A stretch of 39,389 bases of DNA from Candidatus Dormiibacterota bacterium (GTDB taxonomy: Bacteria > Chloroflexota > Dormibacteria > Aeolococcales > Bog-877): the NCBI GenBank assembly GCA_027306655.1, contig DAHUZL010000111.1:1-39389 (forward strand), written 5' to 3'. The notes beneath the pieces were generated by a model. That model was not told the DNA's origin. It did no database searches and saw nothing but the letters and a program-made list of their open reading frames with translations. This document shows positions 15,160 through 23,809 of this stretch, one piece after another. A program made the translations under genes and the position numbers. Position 1 is the stretch's first letter. Each line of letters starts with the position of its first letter.

Positions 15160-17508
15160 GTGGTGTTCGCCGCACTGGGCCGCTTCATCTACCGCCACCG
15201 CCGCCCCATCCCGCTGGTCATGCTGGGGGTGGCGGTCGCCGCCTTCTCCATGTCCGCGGCCTTCGGCGGGCAGCTCAGCCCCGGTGGGTTCACCATCCCG
15301 GGTTCCAACTCCGCCCGCGCCGAGGCGCTGCTCGCCCGCTCCTTCGGGAGCGGGCGCACGTCGCTTGTCGTCGTCTATGTCAGCCCGCTCCCCGATGCCG
15401 CCGGCGCAGCGGTGCAGCGGCAGGTCGACCAGAGCCTCCGACGACTCCGCGGCCACAGCCCGGTCAGCTCCATCCTCACCTACGCCTCGACCGGCGATCG
15501 CACCTTCGTCGGCGATCAGGGGCGGGCGACGTTCGCCGTGGTCAACCTCTCGATCTCGGAGACCCAGGCGATCACCCGCCTCCCCGCGCTGGAGGCCCGG
15601 ATCGGCCACCCCCGGGCCCTGAGGACGTACGTCACCGGTGCCCCTCCGGTCGACGCCCTCTACAACTCGACCCTGCAGCGCGACCTGGAGCGGACCGAGG
15701 TGATCACCCTCCCGATCTCCTTGGTGCTGCTGCTCTTCGTCTTCGGCTCGCTGGTGGCGGCGGCGCTCCCGCTCCTCACCGCGGGGCTGGCGCTGCCGAC
15801 CGCGCTGGCGATCGTCTCCCTGCTGGCGGCCCATCTCCAGATGTCGATCTTCGTCACCAATGTCGCCACCGTCATCGGCCTCGGCCTCGCGATCGACTAC
15901 GCGCTGTTCCTGGTGCGGCGGTTCCGCGAGGAGCTGGCGGCGGGCGACGTGGAACGGGCGCTGGAGCGGACCATGGCCACGGCCGGCAAGGCGATCGCGA
16001 TCTCGGGCACGGCGGTCGCGATCGGGCTCAGCTCGCTCATCCTCTTCCCCGCACCGGGGCTGCGCAGCATGGGCATCGGTGGCGTCGTCGTCGCCTGCTG
16101 CACGCTCCTCTTCGGCCTCACCGCCCTGCCCGCGGTGCTGGCGCTGCTCGGCACCCGGGTGAATCGCATGCGCGTGGGGTGGCCGCGGCTGGGCTCGCGG
16201 CGGCGCTCCGCCGGGGCCGCCGGCGCCGCCGCGGCGGTCGCGGCGGTCGCGGAGAGCCCGGGGCGGTCGGCTCCGGGCGGGAGAGGGTTCTGGGCCGGGG
16301 TGGCGCGGCTGGTGATGCGCCACCCGCTTCCGATCGCGCTGCCGGTGGTGGCACTCCTGGTGGCGGTGGGGACCCCCTTCCTCTCCCTCCAGCTCTCCAC
16401 CGGCGGGAGCATCGCCGACATCCCGCCGGGCCCAGCGCGGGTGGGATTCGCGCTCCTCACCCGCGACTTCCCCAGCGCCGGCGGCGGCGACGTCCTCACC
16501 CCCGTGATCGCGTACCCGACCCCGGGACTCACCGCGTCCCGGGCGCGCCAGCTGGCCGCCTACACCGCCCGGCTGCTCCAAGTCCCGGGCGTGACGTCGG
16601 TGCAGAGCGTGCTCGATCCCCCCCCGCATGTCTCGAGGGCGGCCTACCGCCGCTGGCTCGCGCTCCCCGCCGACCGCCGGCCCCCCGCCGTCGAGTCCTA
16701 CGTCAACGCCTTCCTCGCAGGCCGGGTGACGCAGCTGCAGGTGGGCAACGACGCCAACGCCAATGGCGCCGCCGGCAATCGCCTGGTGGTGCGGGTCCGG
16801 CGCGTGCGGCCACCCGCCGGAGCGCGCACCTACGTCACCGGTGGCGCCGCCGATGCGGTCGACTTCACCCAGGCTTTCCAGCACACCATGCCGCTGGCGG
16901 TGGTGGTGGTGATGGGGGTGACCGCGCTGGTGCTGATGCTCACGTTCGGCTCCCTGCTGCTGCCGCTGCAGGCGGTGGCGATGAGCCTGCTCTCCCTGAG
17001 CGCGGCCTTCGGCGCCCTGGTCTGGATCTTCCAGCAGGGCCACCTCGCCTCGGTGCTGGGCTTCACGCCAGCCGGGTCGATCGTCGCCACCGACCCCGTC
17101 CTCATCTTCGCGATCGTCTTCGGGCTGTCGATGGACTACGAGGTGTTCCTGCTCTCGCGCATCCGCGAGCGCTACGTGGCGACCGGCGACACCCGCCGCG
17201 CGGTCGCCGAGGGCCTGTCGGCCACCGGCGGCCTGATCACCAGTGCCGCGCTGATCATGATCACCGTCTTCGGCGCCTTCGGCCTCAGCAACATCCTCGA
17301 GCTCAAGGCGCTCGGATTCGGGATGGCGCTGGCGGTGGCGGTGGATGCCAGCCTGGTCCGCGGCGTGCTGGTGCCCGCGCTGATGCGCCTGCTCGGCCGC
17401 GCCAACTGGTGGGCGCCCCGCCGGCTGCAGCGCTGGGTCGAGCGGCTGGGGTTCTACGAGCCGCCGGCCGCGGTCGCCGACCGCGGCGAGCTCCCGGTCG
17501 CCGGCTGA
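15160..17508 (+). CDS. MMPL/RND-family membrane transporter
   Basis: A 782-residue protein with two repeats of the MMPL layout: an N-terminal helix (IPLVMLGVAVAAFSMSAAFGG), an extracytoplasmic domain, and a bundle of helices, then again from about residue 385. The two halves carry the conserved motifs GLAIDYALFLVRRFREEL and GLSMDYEVFLLSRIRERY, whose aspartate-tyrosine pair lies in the proton path in MmpL proteins. An Ala/Gly-rich cytoplasmic linker (SAGAAGAAAAVAAVAESPG) joins the halves. MMPL proteins export lipids, siderophores or drugs; the substrate is not evident. GTG 15160 follows CGAGGAG closely; GTG 15163 is equally possible. No partner or regulator gene is adjacent. Confidence 0.88.
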   Translation: MVFAALGRFIYRHRRPIPLVMLGVAVAAFSMSAAFGGQLSPGGFTIPGSNSARAEALLARSFGSGRTSLVVVYVSPLPDAAGAAVQRQVDQSLRRLRGHSPVSSILTYASTGDRTFVGDQGRATFAVVNLSISETQAITRLPALEARIGHPRALRTYVTGAPPVDALYNSTLQRDLERTEVITLPISLVLLLFVFGSLVAAALPLLTAGLALPTALAIVSLLAAHLQMSIFVTNVATVIGLGLAIDYALFLVRRFREELAAGDVERALERTMATAGKAIAISGTAVAIGLSSLILFPAPGLRSMGIGGVVVACCTLLFGLTALPAVLALLGTRVNRMRVGWPRLGSRRRSAGAAGAAAAVAAVAESPGRSAPGGRGFWAGVARLVMRHPLPIALPVVALLVAVGTPFLSLQLSTGGSIADIPPGPARVGFALLTRDFPSAGGGDVLTPVIAYPTPGLTASRARQLAAYTARLLQVPGVTSVQSVLDPPPHVSRAAYRRWLALPADRRPPAVESYVNAFLAGRVTQLQVGNDANANGAAGNRLVVRVRRVRPPAGARTYVTGGAADAVDFTQAFQHTMPLAVVVVMGVTALVLMLTFGSLLLPLQAVAMSLLSLSAAFGALVWIFQQGHLASVLGFTPAGSIVATDPVLIFAIVFGLSMDYEVFLLSRIRERYVATGDTRRAVAEGLSATGGLITSAALIMITVFGAFGLSNILELKALGFGMALAVAVDASLVRGVLVPALMRLLGRANWWAPRRLQRWVERLGFYEPPAAVADRGELPVAG

Positions 17509-17520
17509 GCTCGCGCCGCC

Positions 17521-17546
17521 CCGGCGGCCGGTTCACGGACCGCCGG
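17521..17546 (+). terminator. Hairpin after the MMPL gene
   Basis: CCGGCGG (17521-17527) pairs with CCGCCGG (17540-17546) 13 bases after the MMPL stop. A second stem follows (GCCGGCGG 17568-17575 with CCGCCGGC 17584-17591) inside the leader of the next gene. No T-run follows either, so termination is only suggested. Confidence 0.35.
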
Positions 17547-17617
17547 CCCGTGGCATGCTTGGGGGCGGCCGGCGGCCACCCCGCCGCCGGCACCCCAAGG
17601 GAACGGAGAGTCAGCCC

Positions 17618-18112
17618 ATGCAGTACGGACGCTACCTGGAGGAGTTCACCGTCGGCGCCACCTACCGGCACTGGCCCGGCAAGACCATCACCGAGTCGGA
17701 CGACCACCTGTTCTGCGCCCTCACCCTGAACCACCACCCGCTCCACACCGACGCCGCCTACGCCGCCGAGCGGACCCAGTTCGGGCGCAATGTCGTGGTC
17801 GGCAACCTTATCTACAGTCTCGCCATCGGGATGAGCGTCGCCGACGTCAGCGGCAAGGCGATCGCCAACCTGGAGGTGGACGAGCTTCGCCACCTCGCCC
17901 CCACCTTCCACGGCGACACCGTCTATGCCGAGTCGACCGTGCTGGCGGTGACGCCGTCCGCGAGCAAGCCCGACCGCGGCGTGGTCACGGTCGCGACCCG
18001 GGTGCGCAACCAGCGGGGTGAGCTGGTGTGCTCGTTCCGCCGCAAGGTGATGGTGCCGTCGCGGGCGGCCCACCCCGACCTCCAACCCCCCGACCTCGTC
18101 GCCGGCGGCTGA
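17618..18112 (+). CDS. mch: MaoC-family dehydratase, likely mesaconyl-CoA hydratase
   Basis: A 164-residue single hot-dog (MaoC) protein. LTLNHHPLHTDAAYA contains the hydratase-2 catalytic Asp/His motif, and VVGNLIYSLAIGMSVADVSGKAIANLEVDELRHLAPTFHGDTVYAES resembles, from memory, the MaoC proteins next to ccr/meaA in Streptomyces. In the ethylmalonyl-CoA pathway this enzyme hydrates mesaconyl-CoA to beta-methylmalyl-CoA, the substrate of the lyase at 452-1396. The start is ATG 17618 after the Shine-Dalgarno ACGGAGAG; the track start at 17555 lies in the leader hairpins. It stands alone here, about 15 kb from ccr. Another enoyl-CoA hydratase role is possible. Confidence 0.75.
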   Translation: MQYGRYLEEFTVGATYRHWPGKTITESDDHLFCALTLNHHPLHTDAAYAAERTQFGRNVVVGNLIYSLAIGMSVADVSGKAIANLEVDELRHLAPTFHGDTVYAESTVLAVTPSASKPDRGVVTVATRVRNQRGELVCSFRRKVMVPSRAAHPDLQPPDLVAGG

Positions 18113-18131
18113 CGGCCAGGGTGCGGCCGAG

Positions 18132-18147
18132 GGCGGCCTGCGCCGCC
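18132..18147. terminator. Hairpin between converging genes
   Basis: GGCGGC-CTGC-GCCGCC lies in the 45 bases between the convergent stops of the MaoC gene (18112) and the binding-protein gene (18158). Symmetric position suggests a bidirectional terminator; no T-run is present. Confidence 0.4.
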
Positions 18148-18157
18148 GCCGCCCGGC

Positions 18158-20002
18158 TCAGCCGGAGATCGACCAGTCCTGCGGGTAGATGTTGAGGGTG
18201 GGGTCCTGGGGGAGCGCCCCGTGCAGTCGGGTGCTGATCTCCGAGATCTGGTTCACGCTGTTGGGGAACCAGAGCACCGGCAGCATCCTGGCGGCGTAGT
18301 CCTCATAGCGATAGAGCGGCTCCAGGCCCTGGGCGAGGTGCGTCGCCGCGATCAACCGATTCATGGTCGGGTCGCAGTAGTTGCCGGCGTTGGAGCCGGC
18401 GTTGCAGGCGAAGATCTCGCCCCCGGTGGGATAGATGTCGGGGGTGTAGATCCAGTCGGGCGGCCCGTTGTTGCCGAGGCCCCAGGCGCAGCCGGTGCTG
18501 CTGGTGGGCTCCTCGCAGGGGACCTCGGCGGCGAGCACGGTGGTCCCCGGTACCCCGCTCGGCACCACCGTGATCCCAGCCTCCGAGAACGCGGATTGGA
18601 GAGCCTCCATCTCCGCCTCCAGCGACGGCGACCCGGTCGGGTAGAGGAGGAGCAGGCGCAGCGCTGCGCCCCGGTGGATGCCGGCCCCGCACTCGCTCGG
18701 TCCGGCGCCCGGTCGGACACAGGTGTCGGTCCCCCGCGGCGCCACCCGCCAGCCGTGCTCGGACAGCAGTCCGCGGGCCGCGGCGACGCTGAACGGGTAC
18801 GGGTCGGAGCGCTCGTAGCGGGTGGCAAAGGGGGTCAGGGGCCGGATCGGCACCGGCCCGTAGGTGGGGTAGCCGCCGACCTTGAGCAGGTGCGTGATGT
18901 AGGCAGGCTGGTCGATCAGATGCTGCATCGCCTGGCGGACGTAGAGCTGACGCAGGATCACTCCCACCTTCGGATTGGTGAAGTTGACGGCGATGAAGGA
19001 GATCGACCACGCGGTCCAGGGGGCCGCGCGGTAGCCGATCCGGTTGAGCGCCGACTGCTGGCTCAGATCGGTGGTCGGCAGGTAGCCGTAGTCGATCGTT
19101 CCCTCGCGCAGGGAGTCGAACTCGGCGGTGGCGCTGGTGAAGGGAACGAGGTCGACACGCCCCACGTTGCCGTGACGGGGCCCGGAGTAGGCGGGGTTGC
19201 GGACCAGGGTCGCCGCTCCCGTGCTGGGGTCGAAGCCGACGCCGCGGGCGAGCCGGAAGGGACCGTCCACCACCTGCCAGAGCGGATTGGTGCTGTAGCT
19301 GTTGAGCGTCTGAGACTCGAGGTTGAGGAACCGGTACACCGCCACCGCGCCGGCGCGGGTCGCATCATAGGCGCCGACCCGACCCCCGGCCCGCAGCCGA
19401 TCCCAGGCATGCTGCGGGATCGGGGTGATCTGGCTCAGCTCGTTGTAGAGGAGCCAGTGCTGGCTGTAGGCCTTGTTGAAGGTGAAGCTGATCCGGGTGG
19501 GGCCCTCCACCTGGACCCGGACGATGTTGTCGGGGTAGCCCCCGGGGACGTAGCCGGCCCAGTCGGCCTTGTTGGCGACGACCAGGTTCTCCCAGAATGC
19601 CACGTCGCGGCTGGTGATGGGGGACCCATCCGACCACCGCCACGGTTTCAGCGTGATCGTCACCCGGCGGCCCCCGTCGGAGAAGACGGGCATCCGGGCG
19701 AGGCTCTCGGACGGATTGACGAGGGGCTGACCGGCCCGCCCGAACCAGTAGAGCGGGCGGTACATGAGGGTGGCGAAGAACTCCCCGTCGGTGGGGCTGA
19801 AGTAGGCGAGCGACTCGAGCGGGAAAATGTAGTTGGGGGTGGTCGCCGTGGGGTCGGCGATCGTCACCGTGGCGGTGGCGGCGGGGCCCCGGGCTGCGAC
19901 CGCGAGCCCGCATCCGGCCAGAACGAACCCGGCGGCGGCCACCAGCGCGCCGATGGCCATCCCGCGACCGCTGCGATCCACCCTGCGCCCCCCTGCGCCC
20001 AT
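18158..20002 (-). CDS. Orphan family 5 solute-binding lipoprotein
   Basis: A 614-residue SBP_bac_5 protein with a lipoprotein signal: AIGALVAAAGFVLAGC ends in a lipobox (L-A-G-C). Mature landmarks are TPNYIFPLESLAYFSP, ATLMYRPLYWFG, ITLKPWRWSDGSPITSRDVAFWENL and NPLWQVVDGPFRL. A cysteine pair lies in DTCVRPGAGPSECGAGI, and the end is LHGALPQDPTLNIYPQDWSISG. It is clearly paralogous to the protein at 23918-25735. No permease or ATPase genes adjoin it, so it either shares a distant transporter or is a sensor. ATG 20002 and ATG 19960 (MAIGALVAAAG) are both possible starts. Confidence 0.85.
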   Translation of the reverse strand: MGAGGRRVDRSGRGMAIGALVAAAGFVLAGCGLAVAARGPAATATVTIADPTATTPNYIFPLESLAYFSPTDGEFFATLMYRPLYWFGRAGQPLVNPSESLARMPVFSDGGRRVTITLKPWRWSDGSPITSRDVAFWENLVVANKADWAGYVPGGYPDNIVRVQVEGPTRISFTFNKAYSQHWLLYNELSQITPIPQHAWDRLRAGGRVGAYDATRAGAVAVYRFLNLESQTLNSYSTNPLWQVVDGPFRLARGVGFDPSTGAATLVRNPAYSGPRHGNVGRVDLVPFTSATAEFDSLREGTIDYGYLPTTDLSQQSALNRIGYRAAPWTAWSISFIAVNFTNPKVGVILRQLYVRQAMQHLIDQPAYITHLLKVGGYPTYGPVPIRPLTPFATRYERSDPYPFSVAAARGLLSEHGWRVAPRGTDTCVRPGAGPSECGAGIHRGAALRLLLLYPTGSPSLEAEMEALQSAFSEAGITVVPSGVPGTTVLAAEVPCEEPTSSTGCAWGLGNNGPPDWIYTPDIYPTGGEIFACNAGSNAGNYCDPTMNRLIAATHLAQGLEPLYRYEDYAARMLPVLWFPNSVNQISEISTRLHGALPQDPTLNIYPQDWSISG

Positions 20003-20043
20003 CCGGCGCCGCCAACCGGCACGAGCGGCGCGCGCGTGGGGTC

Positions 20044-20072
20044 ACTCTACCACCGGCCGCGGGACGCCACAA
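20044..20072 (-). promoter_or_regulatory. Putative promoter of the orphan lipoprotein gene
   Basis: On the minus strand TTGTGG (20072-20067), 17 bases and TAGAGT (20049-20044) form a plausible promoter, leaving about 35 bases to ATG 20002. The -10 is identical to that of the muropeptide transporter promoter at 9294-9299. Confidence 0.4.
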
Positions 20073-20137
20073 CCCGCCCCCGGCCCGGGGTGCGGGACGG
20101 CCTTGCCCGGAGCGCGGATCCGGCGTCGCCCCGGGGC

Positions 20138-20441
20138 TCACTGGGCGGCCAGTCCCTCGCCGCGGGCGGCAGCCTCGAGGGTGGCGTCGAAGGTGAGCAG
20201 CACGGTCGAGGGGACGGTGTCAGCCAGGGTGGTGGTGGCGGCGAGGTGCCAGAGGTCGGCGGAGGTGTTCCAGCACGGCGGTGCTCTCGGCGAATGTGAG
20301 CGAAGCGAGGAGATGAGCCGCCTCCCGGCTTCGCCACTCGCGCGCCACACCCTGTCGGGGATCGTCGGTGAGGGCGGCGAGGACCATCGAGCTGTCCCAA
20401 TAGACGGCAGCGGGAGCCTCAGCGGCCGTTGCGATCCTCAT
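20138..20441 (-). pseudogene. Decayed VapC-type PIN toxin (frameshift and internal deletion)
   Basis: The frame starting at ATG 20441 gives MRIATAAEAPAAVYWDSSMVLAAL then TFAESTAVLEHL, a PIN-domain N-terminal half with the first aspartate and the acidic residue of the second motif. A different frame then continues NTSADLWHLAATTTLADT and STVLLTFDATLEAAARGEGLAAQ, the PIN C-terminal motifs. The frames meet near 20265. Only about 100 codons separate start and stop, against about 130 in the family, so roughly 30-40 residues between the motifs are also missing. The start overlaps the antitoxin gene by 23 bases, as in a normal module. An expressed toxin is unlikely. Confidence 0.75.
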
Positions 20442-20721
20442 CGAGCGTCCTCCGAGCGTGCCCAGGGGGCAGGACGCCGGTCGGGGCCAGCTCGGCGGCC
20501 CGTCGCGGCAGCGGACCGATCAGCCCGCGCCGCTCGAGGTCCTCCAGGCCGGAGCGGTGAGCAGGGACCGGGACGGGTGAGAGCTGGGCCACGGCCCGCC
20601 CGCGATCCGTGATCACGACGGAGTTGCCGCTCTCGACCAGGCGCACCAGCTTGGACCGTTGCGCCTTCGCCTCACGGATTCCGACGCGCGCGTCCCCCGT
20701 CGTCGGACTGGATGTGGTCAT
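20419..20721 (-). CDS. Phd/YefM-type antitoxin, partner of the decayed toxin
   Basis: A 100-residue protein. VGIREAKAQRSKLVRLVESGNSVVITDRGRAVAQLSPV is the Phd/YefM fold, followed by a charged, probably disordered tail ending GHARRTLDEDRNGR. ATG 20721 is preferred; the track ORF from 20850 adds a low-complexity Pro/Gly/Arg extension before it. The antitoxin frame is intact although its toxin is broken, which could leave it as a solitary regulator or cross-antitoxin. Confidence 0.75.
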   Translation of the reverse strand: MTTSSPTTGDARVGIREAKAQRSKLVRLVESGNSVVITDRGRAVAQLSPVPVPAHRSGLEDLERRGLIGPLPRRAAELAPTGVLPPGHARRTLDEDRNGR

Positions 20722-20900
20722 GATCGCTACATGACACGAGCGACCACGCGGTGTGGTTCCGCGCCCGCTGGAGCGGTCCCGACGTGCCGACTGCCCCGCT
20801 GGCTCGCCACCCGGCGGGGCACCGGGGTGTGCGACGGCAGCCCCCGGCATGCCGTCGGCGAGGGGTCCGGTTCACTGGCCCTGAGGCCGCGCCCATGCCC

Positions 20901-20931
20901 TTGACCCTCACGTTGGGTGACGGTGTAGGGT
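20901..20931 (+). promoter_or_regulatory. MerR-type promoter with 19-bp spacer
   Basis: TTGACC (20901-20906) and TAGGGT (20926-20931) are separated by 19 bases holding the imperfect dyad CCTCACGTTGGGTGACGG. Over-long 19-bp spacers with a dyad between the hexamers are the hallmark of promoters activated by MerR-family proteins through DNA distortion. Its own MerR-type gene starts 7 bases after the -10, so autoregulation and a leaderless message are likely. Confidence 0.75.
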
Positions 20932-20938
20932 GGGCGCG

Positions 20939-21709
20939 ATGGCTCCGAGAAGCGGGTACACGGTGGGCGCCGTCGCCCGCTTGGCGCGGGTGACGGTGCG
21001 TGCGCTGCACCACTACGACGAGACGGGCCTGCTCCGTCCCAGTGGTCGCACGCCCTCCGGATACCGGACGTACTCGCGGGCCGACCTGGAGCGGCTGCAA
21101 CGCATCCTCTGCTACCGGCAGCTGGGCCTTCCCCTGCGCGCGATCGGCGCCTTCCTGGACGCCCCCGCTGCCGACCGGATGGACCAGCTGGCACGCCAGC
21201 GTCAGCTGCTGGGGGCGCGTATCGAGGAGCTGGGTCGGATGCTCGAGACGGTGGACAAGATGATGGAGGCGCACCGTATGGGACTGACGCTCGATCCCGG
21301 AGAGATGCTGGAGGTATTCGGCGACGATGACCCCGCCCTGCACGCCGCAGAGGCGGAATCGCGCTGGGGCACGACCGACGCATGGGCGGACTCGCGGCGG
21401 CGCACGGCGCGGTACGGTAAGCCCGATTGGCTGCGCATCCGCGCCGAATGGGACGAGATCTGCCTTCGCTACGCCAAGGCGCAGGCGGCCGGCGCCGTCG
21501 CCGCCGGCGCCGATGCGGTCGCGGTCGCGGAGGCGCACCGGCAGTACCTGACCCGCTGGTTCTACCCCTGCTCGCCGCCGATGCACGCCCGCCTGGCTGA
21601 GCTCTATGTCAGCGACGCCCGCTTCGCCGACCACTTCGACCGCCGTGCTGCCGGCCTCAACACCTACATCCACGACGCCATCTGCGCCAACGCCGCCGCC
21701 CGGGGCTGA
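20939..21709 (+). CDS. MerR-family regulator with TipAS-type ligand domain
   Basis: A 256-residue TipAL-like regulator. Residues 6-75 are a MerR winged helix (YTVGAVARLARVTVRALHHYDETGLLRPSGRTPSGYRTY), followed by a dimerising coiled coil (about 80-112). Residues 135-253 are a TipAS antibiotic-recognition domain (ESRWGTTDAWADSRRRTARY, then EAHRQYLTRWFYPCSPPMH and ELYVSDARFADHFD). Cys211 in WFYPCSP is expected to correspond to the thiopeptide-binding cysteine of Streptomyces TipAL. TipAL activates its own promoter on binding thiopeptides. ATG 20939 is chosen over GTG 20930 because the promoter places transcription start near it. No obvious resistance gene is adjacent; the flanking gene is a convergent peptidase. 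Confidence 0.88.
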   Translation: MAPRSGYTVGAVARLARVTVRALHHYDETGLLRPSGRTPSGYRTYSRADLERLQRILCYRQLGLPLRAIGAFLDAPAADRMDQLARQRQLLGARIEELGRMLETVDKMMEAHRMGLTLDPGEMLEVFGDDDPALHAAEAESRWGTTDAWADSRRRTARYGKPDWLRIRAEWDEICLRYAKAQAAGAVAAGADAVAVAEAHRQYLTRWFYPCSPPMHARLAELYVSDARFADHFDRRAAGLNTYIHDAICANAAARG

Positions 21710-21727
21710 CGGGGCGCCGGCTCAGCC
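21704..21727. terminator. Stem spanning converging stop codons
   Basis: GGCTGA (21704-21709) pairs with TCAGCC (21722-21727) around 12 bases, so the two stop codons of the converging regulator and peptidase genes form the stem. No T-run; a weak bidirectional terminator at best. Confidence 0.3.
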
Positions 21728-23803
21728 GGGCGTCGCCATGAGATAGCGGTCGAGCCACTCCACCAACCGCGTCATGCGGTCGATGCGGCGGTCGGGGCGC
21801 CCGGTCGCCATGTACGTGTGCGACTCCTCGGGGTAGAGGATGTACTCCACGGTGCGGCCGAGCAGGCGCAGGGCGATGAAGAGCTGTTCGTTGTCCTGCG
21901 GGGGACAGCGCAGGTCGGCCTCTCCCTGGAGCATCAGCAGCGGGGTGCGGAGGTCCTCGACATGGGCCAGCGGGGATTGCCGCCAGAGGGTGGCGACCCC
22001 GGCCGCGGTGAGGGGGCTGCCCAGGCGCGCGCTCCGGTTGTAGAGCGGCCCGGTGTCGGAGTTGGCGAAGGCGCTGACCTGGTTGGTGACCCCGTTCTCG
22101 GCCACCGCGGCCCGGAAGCGCGGGCTGGTCGCGGCCAGCCACTGGGTGAGGAAGCCGCCGTAGGAGAGGCCGATCACACCGAGCCGGTCGGCGCTGGCGA
22201 GGCCGGCGGCGCAGCAATGGTCGACGACGGCGTGGACGTCGGCGGCATCGACGTCGCCCCATCGTCCGCCCAGCAGCGCCGCGGTCCAGGTCCTCCCGTA
22301 GCCGGCCGACCCCCGGATGTTGGGGAGAGCCACCCGGTATCCGCGCCCGGCGAGGAGGTACGCCTCGAGGGGCGGGGTCGGGCCCCATGCGCCCACCGGT
22401 CCGCCGTGCACGTCGACCACCAGGGGGAGAGAGTGGCCCGAGGTCCCGGGCGGCGAGACGACGAAGGTGTGGATCGGGCCCCCCGGGCCGGGGGCCTCCA
22501 GCTCATCGACCGCGACCGGGGGCAGGTACCGCTGCCATGACGAGCCGAGCCGGGTCGGCCGGCCGGCGAACGGGGTCGGGGCGGTGCCGGGGGACTCGGC
22601 CGGTCCGATGGGGAGAAGCTCCGGCGCGCGATCGCCGCAGGCCGCGATCACGGTCACGGCGGGGCCCTGGACGGCGAGGCTCCAGGCCAGCTGGTCGGCC
22701 GGGCCGAGCGGGTGGGGGGGGCCGGCGGGTCCCCCGGTGGCGGGATCGACGGGGAAGCGCCACGGCCGAGTGCGGCCACGACTGGTGACGAGGGCGACCA
22801 GCCCGTCGTCGCCGCTCCAGGCGGGGCCCGGCCTGGGGTCGCTGGTCCAGCCTGCCAGGTCGGTGTCGGCGAAGACCCCGACCGGGCGGTCCAGGGCCGG
22901 GGCGAGCGCCTGCGGGATGCCGCCGCCGCCGGCGGGGCCCACGAAGATGCCGGGGAGCGCGTCGTCCGGGGGGTCCTCCTCGTCGGTGCCGATCACCGCC
23001 AGCCAGCGACCGTCCGGCGAGACCGCGGGGGCGGCGGCGGGTCCGGCCAGCGCCAGCACCTCGCGCACCTCACCGCCGCCGTCGGGGACCCGCCAGATCG
23101 TGGAGCGCGGGTGCTGCTCGCTGTCGGGGCCGCGGTCCGCCGCGAACACGAGGGTGGCGCCGTCGGGAGCCCAGACCGGGTCGCGCACGTCGAAGTCTCC
23201 CCGGGTCAGCTGGCGGGGCCGCGCCCCCTCGTGCACCCTCACCACGAAGAGGTGAGCGCGACGATCCAGATGGCCGACGCCGTCGAGCCGCCAGTCGATC
23301 CGGGTGATCCGGCGGGCGGTGGGGCTCCGCCTGCTCGCCGTGCCGCCCACGATGAAGCGCGGCGGGTCAACCGGGGCGGTGAACGCCAGCCGGCCCCCAT
23401 CCGGCGACCAGGCCGGAGCCCCGGCCCCATGGGGCGGCCGTGCCGCCACCCACGGTTCGCCACCGCGGAGGTCGAGCACCATCAGCCGCGGCCCGTCATC
23501 CGGCCGATCCGGGAGGGCCCGCAGGAATGCCAGGCGCCGTCCGTCGGGGCTGATCCTCGGGACGGTGTCCCGGACCGGACCCCGGGTGAGCGGGCGGGCC
23601 CGCCCGGATGGCAGCTCGACCCGCCAGCAGTGCGACCGGTAGCCGTCGCCGTGGGTGGTCCGCCGGCCCACCACGGCGAGGTCGGCCGAGGGGGCGAGGT
23701 CGTGGCCCTCCAGCACCACCTGGCTCCGGATCGCCCGCTCGGCCAGGAGGGCCGCGCCGGCCATGGGGGCCGGGGCGGTCCGGCGAGAGCGGTCGGGGGC
23801 CAT
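21722..23803 (-). CDS. S9 family prolyl oligopeptidase/acylaminoacyl peptidase
   Basis: A 693-residue serine peptidase. The N-terminal two thirds form a beta-propeller of WD40-like/TolB repeats (ISPDGRRLAFLRA, WSPDGGRLAFTA, WAPDGATLVFAAD, VSPDGRWLAVIGT). The C-terminal alpha/beta-hydrolase domain has VDVHGGPVGAWG (oxyanion), the nucleophile in GLSYGGFLTQW, the acid in QGEADLRCPPQ and the histidine in PEESHTYMA. It has no signal peptide and probably cleaves short peptides in the cytoplasm. ATG 23803 is preceded by GATACT with a 6-base gap, suggesting a leaderless start; ATG 23764 is an alternative. The 1317-residue track ORF through 25675 is an antisense read-through of the neighbouring gene. 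It is divergent from a peptide-binding protein gene. Confidence 0.88.
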   Translation of the reverse strand: MAPDRSRRTAPAPMAGAALLAERAIRSQVVLEGHDLAPSADLAVVGRRTTHGDGYRSHCWRVELPSGRARPLTRGPVRDTVPRISPDGRRLAFLRALPDRPDDGPRLMVLDLRGGEPWVAARPPHGAGAPAWSPDGGRLAFTAPVDPPRFIVGGTASRRSPTARRITRIDWRLDGVGHLDRRAHLFVVRVHEGARPRQLTRGDFDVRDPVWAPDGATLVFAADRGPDSEQHPRSTIWRVPDGGGEVREVLALAGPAAAPAVSPDGRWLAVIGTDEEDPPDDALPGIFVGPAGGGGIPQALAPALDRPVGVFADTDLAGWTSDPRPGPAWSGDDGLVALVTSRGRTRPWRFPVDPATGGPAGPPHPLGPADQLAWSLAVQGPAVTVIAACGDRAPELLPIGPAESPGTAPTPFAGRPTRLGSSWQRYLPPVAVDELEAPGPGGPIHTFVVSPPGTSGHSLPLVVDVHGGPVGAWGPTPPLEAYLLAGRGYRVALPNIRGSAGYGRTWTAALLGGRWGDVDAADVHAVVDHCCAAGLASADRLGVIGLSYGGFLTQWLAATSPRFRAAVAENGVTNQVSAFANSDTGPLYNRSARLGSPLTAAGVATLWRQSPLAHVEDLRTPLLMLQGEADLRCPPQDNEQLFIALRLLGRTVEYILYPEESHTYMATGRPDRRIDRMTRLVEWLDRYLMATPG

Positions 23804-23809
23804 CGGAAG

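Noticed and set aside
14389-17043. An 884-residue minus-strand ORF opposite the MMPL gene
   Set aside because: His/Gln/Gly/Arg-rich shadow of the MMPL and VapC coding frames with no recognisable domain.
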